From Microbacterium paraoxydans (GTDB lineage: Bacteria > Actinomycetota > Actinomycetes > Actinomycetales > Microbacteriaceae): a stretch of 64,000 bases of DNA. This document shows, one piece after another, positions 58,551 through 64,000 of the stretch (within the stretch, counting starts at the first letter, position 1; each line of letters begins with the position of its first letter). The notes below the pieces were generated by a model, which was not told where the DNA came from, did not search any database, and saw only the letters and a program-made list of their open reading frames with translations. A program made the translations under genes and the position numbers. The stretch is taken from the NCBI RefSeq assembly GCF_020524545.1, contig NZ_JAIVLG010000004.1, positions 496,001-560,000 on the forward strand, written 5' to 3'.

Positions 58551-59273
58551 TCAATCGGCCTCTGGCCAGTGCGTCGCCAGTGGAAGCGCCGAGGGGTTCA
58601 CCGCCGCCACGATCTCCGTGAGCACGCGCCGGGTCTGCGTCTCCCCGACCCACAGATGCTTGCCGCCGTCCACGGCGATCAGGTTCGCGTGCGGGATCGA
58701 AGCGAAACGTTCACGCGCCTCGTCCGGACGCAGGTAGTCGTCGAGTTCCGGCACCAGGACCACCACGGGCACATCGACCGCGCCCCAGGCGGCGACTTCC
58801 TCATCCGTCGCACGGTGCAAGGGGGGCGAGAGCAGGATGATGCCGGCGATGTCATGGTCGCGACCGTACTTGAGGGCGAGCTCGGTGCCGAACGACCACC
58901 CGACGAGCCAGGGATTCGGCAGTGCACGGTCGCGGACGAAGTCCATGGCGGCCGCCACGTCGAATTGCTCCGCGGCGCCGCCGTCGAATACCCCTTCGCT
59001 GGTCCCTCGCGGTGACGTCGTCCCTCTGGTGTTGAACCGCAGGACTGCGAGGTCGGCGAGGGCGGGGAGACGGGCCGCCGACTTGCGGATGATGTGGGAA
59101 TCCATGAATCCACCGGCGGTCGGCAGGGGGTGCAGCGTCACGAGTGTCCCCGCAGGCTCGGCATGCTGCGGGACAGCGAGCTCGCCGACGAGAGTGAGCC
59201 CGTCCGCGGTCCTCAGCTCGATGTCCTCGCGCTGTGCCGGAAGCTCCAACGGCCCGCGGATCTCCATACTCAC
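58551..59273 (-). CDS. alpha/beta hydrolase (serine aminopeptidase type)
   Basis: A 240-residue hydrolase. The nucleophile elbow is GWSFGT, a later segment PELDDYLRPDEARERF carries the Asp, and GGKHLWVGE the His of the triad. The strand VTLHPLPTAGGFMDSHIIRKSAARLPALADLAVLRFNTRG contains the oxyanion region. It is cytosolic and its substrate is unknown. The GTG at 59273 overlaps the previous stop as GTGA; an ATG at 59267 would remove two residues. It is the last gene of a leftward group that includes the zinc-ribbon protein and the transglycosylase-like protein. Confidence 0.85.
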   Translation of the reverse strand: MSMEIRGPLELPAQREDIELRTADGLTLVGELAVPQHAEPAGTLVTLHPLPTAGGFMDSHIIRKSAARLPALADLAVLRFNTRGTTSPRGTSEGVFDGGAAEQFDVAAAMDFVRDRALPNPWLVGWSFGTELALKYGRDHDIAGIILLSPPLHRATDEEVAAWGAVDVPVVVLVPELDDYLRPDEARERFASIPHANLIAVDGGKHLWVGETQTRRVLTEIVAAVNPSALPLATHWPEAD

Positions 59274-59557
59274 GCCATCCTCCAACAGTGTGTGTGCCAA
59301 TGTCTGCGTGCGGCGAGGTCCGCTGCATCGCCCAGCACGCCATCGGCGCGCCACGTCACGAGGTGCGCAGTGCCGATCTGGATCTGCCGACCGCAACCCG
59401 GGCACACGTAGGCCTTCTGGGCCTGTACGGCGGACACCGGCTGTACGGTCCACTCCGCACCTCGCCGGGTCTCCGTTCGCTTCCAGCCGGCGAGCAACCT
59501 GTCCAGCGAGTCCTCAGGATCAGGGCGCGCCGGAGGGCGTCTGCGTGAGGGGGGCAT
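59270..59557 (-). CDS. small zinc-binding-type conserved protein
   Basis: A 95-residue protein. An Arg/Pro-rich N-terminus is followed by YVCPGCGRQIQIGTAHLV and, at the end, RRHWHTHCWR. The CPGC plus H..HC pairs look like a treble-clef/HNH-like zinc-binding site. Homologues are widespread in actinobacteria, sometimes annotated as ATP/GTP-binding, without function. It overlaps the hydrolase start by four bases and lies 9 bases downstream of the transglycosylase-like gene. Confidence 0.78.
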   Translation of the reverse strand: MPPSRRRPPARPDPEDSLDRLLAGWKRTETRRGAEWTVQPVSAVQAQKAYVCPGCGRQIQIGTAHLVTWRADGVLGDAADLAARRHWHTHCWRMA

Positions 59558-59566
59558 CGCGCCTGC

Positions 59567-60238
59567 TCACCACCAGTGGTTGTTGGTCCAGAAGTTGTAG
59601 GCACCGGCCCAGCTGCCGTACCGCCCCGTGGCGTAACCGGTAGCCCACCGCAGGTTGTCTACCGGGTTGTAGCCGTTGCCCGGCACCTTGCTGCAGGGCA
59701 GCGCCTGAACAAGACCGCATGCGCCGGAAGACTGATTCGTGGCGTTCGGATTCCACCCGCTCTCGCGCGAAACGATGTAGTCGACGTACTGCCAGTCGCT
59801 CTGGGCGATGCCGGCAGCAGCCATCCACTCGGCGGGCGCTCCGCCTCCCGAGTACGGGGGCAGAGCCGATCCGCCGGACGACCCGCCGTTGGAGCTCGAT
59901 GCGACCGTGGGAGCGGGCTTCGGCTTGGGCTTCGGTTTCACGTACACCTCGAAGGTGCCACGCTCGATCGGGGTGATGGCTGCACCGCTGACGGTGACGG
60001 CGAGGTTCTGGGTATCGGCGAGAGCCAGCGAGTAGGCCGAGTCGGGAGAGTCGATCGGGGCCGGTTCCGCCAGCGCCACTCCGGTCGGTGCGACGAGCGC
60101 TCCGGCGAATCCGACCACGGCGAGAGCACTGAAGACACTCACGACGCCGCGTCGCCGAGACCAACGGCGAGCACTCGGGCGCGCGGGTGTGGCCCTGGCC
60201 GCGGGCACCGGCGAGGAGTCGCTTCGTTCGAGGTTCAT
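59567..60238 (-). CDS. secreted transglycosylase-like protein
   Basis: A 223-residue exported protein. A basic, twin-Arg-like start (RRWSRRRGVVSVF) and a hydrophobic stretch (SALAVVGFAGALVAPTGVALA) form a signal peptide. A short beta-domain follows, then a lysine/proline linker (VKPKPKPKPAP), a Ser/Gly spacer and a C-terminal lysozyme-like domain. That domain has YIVSRESGWNPNATN, whose Glu is the expected catalytic acid, and ends YNFWTNNHWW. It probably cleaves or remodels peptidoglycan. The ATG at 60238 is preferred over one 39 bases upstream. Confidence 0.88.
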   Translation of the reverse strand: MNLERSDSSPVPAARATPARPSARRWSRRRGVVSVFSALAVVGFAGALVAPTGVALAEPAPIDSPDSAYSLALADTQNLAVTVSGAAITPIERGTFEVYVKPKPKPKPAPTVASSSNGGSSGGSALPPYSGGGAPAEWMAAAGIAQSDWQYVDYIVSRESGWNPNATNQSSGACGLVQALPCSKVPGNGYNPVDNLRWATGYATGRYGSWAGAYNFWTNNHWW

Positions 60239-60267
60239 GTCGTTTCGGGAGTTCACGATGAAGGACA

Positions 60268-60273
60268 GTCTAC
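60268..60273 (-). promoter_or_regulatory. -10 element of the transglycosylase-like gene
   Basis: TAGACT on the minus strand, about 30 bases before the ATG at 60238. A leadered transcript would start near 60260. Confidence 0.4.
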
Positions 60274-60304
60274 GCAAAGGCGCCTGAATCGACCATCAGG
60301 AACC

Positions 60305-60886
60305 TCAGCGGACGGCGAGGATGACGTCGATCGTCGCGTCGAGGAGCGCGTCGACCTGCTCCTCGCGGTAGCCACCGCGCTGCATCCGGAAGGCTGCCGA
60401 GCGGAGCTGCTCCGCGGTGAGCGCATCGCCGTCACGCAGATAGCGAACGATCCTCGTCGACACGTGGTCGACCTCGTCTATGCGGTACCCGAAGGTCAGC
60501 ACGCCGGTGCGAGCGAATCGATGACGACGGGGTCTGGCGAGGTGGTCGAGGATGACCTGCGCGTCGGCTCTCGCCTGATCGACCCAGGCGCCCGCTCCCT
60601 GCGTGCGCACCACGCGCTCGCGCTCGCGAGCCGCGAACGCGTCTTCCACGCGGCCGAGCGCTGCGTCGACGTCAGCGACCACATAGCCGCCCTTCACGAG
60701 CGGGAACGAGGCGATGCGGACCTCTTCCGCACTCAGCTCGTCGCCTCCTGACTCGAAGGAACGCCGAGCAGAGGCGAGGAAGGTGTCGACCGCGGCGCGA
60801 TGGTAACCGCGCTCACGCCCGGTGGTCAGCGCGAATGCCGGCTGTGCCGTCGTCGTCGCCTGTTCGTCGAGCCGTCCTTCATTCAT
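60305..60886 (-). CDS. DivIVA-domain-like protein
   Basis: A 193-residue protein with two copies of a short pattern seen in DivIVA/Wag31 N-termini. The first is FALTTGRERGYHRAAVDTFLASARRSFE and the second VLTFGYRIDEVDHVSTRIVRYL. Helical segments (DAALGRVEDAFAARERERV) look coiled-coil-like. Such proteins can mark poles or septa in actinobacteria; a localisation role is inference. A GTG at 60889 is an alternative start. It sits directly after cdsA with a 1-4 base overlap, so it is made with the phospholipid enzyme. Confidence 0.78.
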   Translation of the reverse strand: MNEGRLDEQATTTAQPAFALTTGRERGYHRAAVDTFLASARRSFESGGDELSAEEVRIASFPLVKGGYVVADVDAALGRVEDAFAARERERVVRTQGAGAWVDQARADAQVILDHLARPRRHRFARTGVLTFGYRIDEVDHVSTRIVRYLRDGDALTAEQLRSAAFRMQRGGYREEQVDALLDATIDVILAVR

Positions 60887-62031
60887 CACAGCACCACCCA
60901 GGGGGAAAGCAGGAAATACAGCCCGAGGGCAGGGATGGTCGACGGCAGGATGCTGTCCAGCCGATCGAGGAGTCCGCCGTGGCCGGGCAGCCAGGAACTC
61001 ATGTCCTTGATGCCGAGGTCACGCTTGAGCATGGACTCGCCGAGATCCCCGAGCGTCGCGGAGAGAAGGATGGATGCGCCGAAGATCAAGCCCGCCCACC
61101 AGGGAAGCTCCAGCAGGAAGATCGCGAGCAGCACTCCGGCGATCAGAGAAGCGGCGACAGCGCCACCGAATCCTTCCCAGGTCTTCTTCGGGCTGATCTT
61201 CGGTGCCATCGGATGGCGACCGAACGCCAGCCCCGCGGCATACGCCCCCGTGTCGGCGGCGACGGCGATGGCGATGAAACTGAGCACCCACCACTGACCG
61301 CCCTCCTGCTCCAGCAGGATGAGGGCGACCCCGGCGAGGAACGGCACATAGACCTGCACGAATCCGCTGATCACGGCGTCGGTCAGCACATCTCCGTAGG
61401 TGCGACCGTCTTTCACGACCATCTGCGCGATCAGGCGCCAGACGACCACGAAGGCGACCGCGACGAACAGCATCACCCAGCAGAGCCAGGGCTCCGCGAA
61501 GTACGCAGAGAGAACGAGGAAGGCCGCAGCGATCAACTGCGGTACGACGTCGATCCGTCTGCCGGCAGCGCGCAGCGCCCGAGAGAGCTCATACACGCCC
61601 AGCAGCGCCGCGGCGAGGGCGAACGGCACGAAGAGCGCCTTGACGAACAACAGCGATGCCAGCAGGGCAGCGCCGAACGCGAGCCCGATCAGGATCGCGA
61701 GGATGAGGTCGCGTCCCGTGCGCTGCTTGATCCGCTCATTGGCCTGATCGAGCTGATCACGTGCGTGCGAGACATGGCTGCCGATCTCGTCCCGTGCGGC
61801 ACGCCACTGCTCGCGGATCGCATTGTGGTCGGCCGTGTCCAGTGGCCCGACGGGCCCCTGCGCTGTGTTCTCCGGCGTCACCGGGAGCGGCGGCCGAGGC
61901 GGAATGGCGGCCGCATCGAACGAAGGAAACGCCGCGTCCACGAGCGGGATGCCGTCGGCCGGCGCACCGCCACGCGCGTCCCGGCGCGTCGGTGGCGTGC
62001 CGTCATCGGCGTCTCGCGTTCCGTCAGACAT
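60886..62031 (-). CDS. cdsA: phosphatidate cytidylyltransferase
   Basis: A 381-residue membrane enzyme forming CDP-diacylglycerol from phosphatidate and CTP. After a long hydrophilic N-terminus (about 120 residues, longer than in many homologues), several hydrophobic helices follow. The signature is SATLGDLGESMLKRDLGIKDMSSWLPGHGGLLDRLD, with the conserved Asp and Gly residues. It follows frr by five bases in the standard tsf-pyrH-frr-cdsA order. The N-terminal extension contains coiled-coil-like DQLDQANERIKQR. Confidence 0.94.
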   Translation of the reverse strand: MSDGTRDADDGTPPTRRDARGGAPADGIPLVDAAFPSFDAAAIPPRPPLPVTPENTAQGPVGPLDTADHNAIREQWRAARDEIGSHVSHARDQLDQANERIKQRTGRDLILAILIGLAFGAALLASLLFVKALFVPFALAAALLGVYELSRALRAAGRRIDVVPQLIAAAFLVLSAYFAEPWLCWVMLFVAVAFVVVWRLIAQMVVKDGRTYGDVLTDAVISGFVQVYVPFLAGVALILLEQEGGQWWVLSFIAIAVAADTGAYAAGLAFGRHPMAPKISPKKTWEGFGGAVAASLIAGVLLAIFLLELPWWAGLIFGASILLSATLGDLGESMLKRDLGIKDMSSWLPGHGGLLDRLDSILPSTIPALGLYFLLSPWVVL

Positions 62032-62036
62032 CCCGA

Positions 62037-62591
62037 CTACACCTCGAGGAGTTCGGCCTCTTTGCGCTTCAGCGCGTCGTCGATGAGGTCGACGTGCTGA
62101 CGCGTCAGACCGTCGAGCTCTTTCTCGCCACGGACGATCTCGTCTTCACCGAGCTCGCTCTTGAGCGCATCCAGCTCATCCTTCGCCTTACGACGAATAC
62201 CGCGGACATGTACCTTCGCGTCCTCGGCCTTGGTCTTGACCAGCTTGACGTACTCCTTGCGGCGCTCGGCCGTGAGCTCGGGCATCGTGACGCGGACGAG
62301 GTTGCCGTCGTTCGTGGGATTAACTCCGAGGTTCGGCATGTCCCGGATGGCCTGCTCGATGGCCTTGAGCGCCGACTTGTCGTACGGCGTGATGATGAGG
62401 GTGCGCGCCTCCTGGTTCGCCAGCGAAGCGAGCTGCCCGATCGGGGTCGGCGTCCCGTAGTAGTCCACGAGGACCTTCTGGAACATCTGCGGGTTCGCAC
62501 GACCGGTGCGCACCGTGGAGAAGTCCTCCTTGGCAGCTTCGACCGCCCGGTTCATACGAGTGGTGGTTTCAGCGAGGACGTCCGCGATCAC
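62037..62591 (-). CDS. frr: ribosome recycling factor
   Basis: A 184-residue RRF that, with EF-G, splits the post-termination ribosome. The family N-terminus is (V)[36 protein letters not shown]; later segments [26 protein letters not shown] and [34 protein letters not shown] are conserved. The GTG at 62591 has a GGAG ribosome site and is preferred to an ATG 30 bases upstream. It is separated from pyrH by 68 bases. Confidence 0.96.
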   Translation of the reverse strand: MIADVLAETTTRMNRAVEAAKEDFSTVRTGRANPQMFQKVLVDYYGTPTPIGQLASLANQEARTLIITPYDKSALKAIEQAIRDMPNLGVNPTNDGNLVRVTMPELTAERRKEYVKLVKTKAEDAKVHVRGIRRKAKDELDALKSELGEDEIVRGEKELDGLTRQHVDLIDDALKRKEAELLEV

Positions 62592-62659
62592 GGTGACTCC
62601 TATCGTCGGGGTGTTCTGCAAATTCTATCGGGCGAAGGCTTCTCCGCCGTGTCACACGC

Positions 62660-63376
62660 TCAAGCGGTGACGAGGGTGCCGATGGCCTCTCCGAGCAGGG
62701 CGCGGGTCACATTGCCGGCCGGCTCCATACCGAACACTCGCATGTCCATGCTGTTGTCCATGCACAGGCTGAACGCGGTGGAGTCCACGACCTTGAGTCC
62801 ACGCTGCAGCGCATCACGGTAGGTGACCTGCTCGATGCGTTCGGCGTCGGCGTGCTTGTGGGGATCGGCCGTGTAGATCGCATCCACGCCGTTCTTGGCG
62901 ACGAGCACCTCGTCCGCTCCGATCTCGAGCGCGCGTTGTGCTGCCACGGTATCGGTGGAGAAGTACGGGAGCCCGGCGCCGGCGCCGAAGATGACGACCC
63001 GCCCCTTCTCAAGGTGGCGCTCCGCACGACGGGGGATGTAGGGCTCGGCGACCTGGGTCATCGAGATGGCCGACTGCACGCGGGTCGCGGCTCCGGCCTG
63101 CTCGAGGAAGTCCTGCAGGGCGAGAGCGTTCATGACGGTGCCGAGCATCCCCATGTAGTCGGCGCGCCCGCGGTCCATGCCGCGCTGGCTGAGTTCGGCA
63201 CCGCGGAAGAAGTTGCCGCCACCGACGACGATCGCGACCTCCACGCGGTCGACGGCCGCCGCGATGTCCCGGGCGATCTGGGAGACCACGTCGGGGCTGA
63301 CACCCAGCTGTCCTGCTCCGAAGGCCTCGCCGGAGAGTTTGAGAAGGACGCGACGGCGTCCGGTGCGTTCAGTCAT
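62660..63376 (-). CDS. pyrH: UMP kinase
   Basis: A 238-residue amino-acid-kinase-fold enzyme phosphorylating UMP to UDP. Motifs are [43 protein letters not shown] and the nucleotide region [34 protein letters not shown]. It is a hexameric bacterial-type enzyme. The ATG has an AGAGGAC ribosome site; a TATCTT about 25 bases further up could be the -10 of its own promoter. It lies after the terminator that follows tsf. Confidence 0.95.
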   Translation of the reverse strand: MTERTGRRRVLLKLSGEAFGAGQLGVSPDVVSQIARDIAAAVDRVEVAIVVGGGNFFRGAELSQRGMDRGRADYMGMLGTVMNALALQDFLEQAGAATRVQSAISMTQVAEPYIPRRAERHLEKGRVVIFGAGAGLPYFSTDTVAAQRALEIGADEVLVAKNGVDAIYTADPHKHADAERIEQVTYRDALQRGLKVVDSTAFSLCMDNSMDMRVFGMEPAGNVTRALLGEAIGTLVTA

Positions 63377-63426
63377 GGGTGGGTGTCCTCTCGTCCCGAT
63401 TCAAGATAGTGCCTCGTGGGCATGAA

Positions 63427-63461
63427 GAAGGGGTTCGGATCATGGCGATCCGAACCCCTTC
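63427..63461 (-). terminator. terminator between tsf and pyrH
   Basis: GAAGGGGTTCGGATC (63427-63441) and GATCCGAACCCCTTC (63447-63461) pair perfectly over 15 bases around a 5-base loop. On the minus strand the hairpin is followed by TTCTTCATG. It ends the tsf transcript, possibly only partly. Confidence 0.88.
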
Positions 63462-63468
63462 GACGTAG

Positions 63469-64000
63469 CTACGCGCCGACCTTGAAGCGCGCGAAGTCCG
63501 TCACGGTGATACCGGCGTCCTTCGCCACCTGGGCGACAGAGAGCTTGTTGTCCTTCGCGTAGTCCTGCTCAAGCAGGGCGACCTGCTTGATGAAAGCAGA
63601 AACACGGCCTTCGACGATCTTCGGCAGAGCCGCTTCCGGCTTTCCCTCGTTGCGGGAGATCTCGGTGACGATCTCACGCTCCTTCTCGACGGCATCCGCC
63701 GGCACGTCCTCGCGGGACAGGTAGGACGGGTTCGCGAACGAGATGTGCTGCGCGATGCTGCGCGCGGTCTCGGCGTCATCGCCCGAGTAGGCGACGACGA
63801 CACCGATCTGCGGTGGCAGGTCCTTGCTGGTGCGGTGCAGGTAGACCTCGACCTTGTCGCCGGAGATCGTGCGCACGCGGCGCAGCTCGACCTTCTCGCC
63901 GATGATCGCAGCCTCTTCCGAGATGACCTGTTCGACGCTCTTGTCACCGGCGGATGCGGCGAGGGCGGCGTCGACCGAGTCGGCCTTCACCGCTGCGGCA
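63469..64000 (-). CDS. tsf: elongation factor Ts (C-terminal part)
   Basis: About 177 codons of the C-terminal portion are in the window; the gene begins beyond the right edge. The visible protein contains KVEVYLHRTSKDLPPQIGVVVAYSGDD, IAQHISFANPSYLSREDVPADAVEKEREIVTEI and the ending GITVTDFARFKVGA, all typical of EF-Ts. It exchanges GDP for GTP on EF-Tu. A strong hairpin follows the stop, and pyrH comes next on the same strand. rpsB should lie just outside. Confidence 0.96.
   Translation of the reverse strand, partial: AAAVKADSVDAALAASAGDKSVEQVISEEAAIIGEKVELRRVRTISGDKVEVYLHRTSKDLPPQIGVVVAYSGDDAETARSIAQHISFANPSYLSREDVPADAVEKEREIVTEISRNEGKPEAALPKIVEGRVSAFIKQVALLEQDYAKDNKLSVAQVAKDAGITVTDFARFKVGA

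Overview
This is a GC-rich, gene-dense chromosomal stretch from a Gram-positive actinobacterium, most likely Microbacteriaceae and probably Microbacterium. That assignment is inferred from gene content and order, not from a database search. Supporting signs are frequent GTG starts, 1-4 base stop/start overlaps, a GlgE maltosyltransferase, the clpS-DUF2017 pair, a group II truncated haemoglobin, a DUF6458 membrane peptide and the tsf-pyrH-frr-cdsA order. I see no transposase, phage gene, CRISPR array, plasmid origin or rRNA. No stretch over 300 bases lacks a gene. The long opposite-strand open frames are shadows of real genes.

Layout. 1-5330: a leftward leucine/isovalerate-type operon (biotin-dependent carboxylase beta and alpha, acyl-CoA dehydrogenase, MaoC hydratase, start of a CitE-like lyase) divergent from its probable TetR regulator. 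5925-10050: leftward branched-chain 2-oxoacid dehydrogenase genes bkdABC, divergent from an Lrp/AsnC regulator. Together these form a branched-chain amino-acid catabolism island. 10022-19218: hydrolase, small membrane protein, CAU tRNA, hexapeptide protein, Dps, amidohydrolase-PaiB pair, Na+/alanine symporter, Nei-type glycosylase, RpiB, ferrochelatase. 19365-25244: aminopeptidase N, then a large hairpin, then the coupled trio mscS-glbO-FAD dehydrogenase. 25277-30705: hypothetical protein, two thioesterases, EttA, lipoprotein, SSB paralogue, orphan small gene. 30753-33550: tRNA-Arg, orn, tRNA-His, LysE-type exporter, zincin-like protein, clpS, DUF2017. 33554-39105: P-loop kinase-like gene, GerW-like protein, dinB, gatCAB. 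39173-47886: acyl-CoA ligase, DEAD-box helicase, PH-like protein, ligA, mnmA, cysteine desulfurase. 47987-54398: glycogen/alpha-glucan genes glgX, glgE, glgB. 54427-64000: YbbN-like thioredoxin, a composite membrane protein, AI-2E family transporter, hydrolase, zinc-ribbon protein, transglycosylase-like secreted protein, DivIVA-like protein, cdsA, frr, pyrH and the end of tsf.

How the genes work together. BkdABC makes branched acyl-CoAs, which the dehydrogenase, carboxylase and hydratase/lyase of the adjacent operon can process. The two operons have separate regulators with clear inverted repeats in their control regions. GlgE extends glucan from maltose-1-phosphate, GlgB branches it and GlgX debranches it. 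A cysteine desulfurase next to mnmA supplies sulfur for tRNA 2-thiouridine. GatCAB corrects mischarged tRNA. tsf, frr, pyrH and cdsA serve translation, nucleotide and lipid synthesis.

The window is mostly housekeeping. The most unusual signals are a single reading frame joining a two-TM protein to what looks like a complete lipoprotein (55353-57308), a 77-nt near-perfect compound hairpin (21932-22008), and about 19 genes whose -10-like hexamer lies 6-8 nt before the start codon, implying widespread leaderless transcripts.
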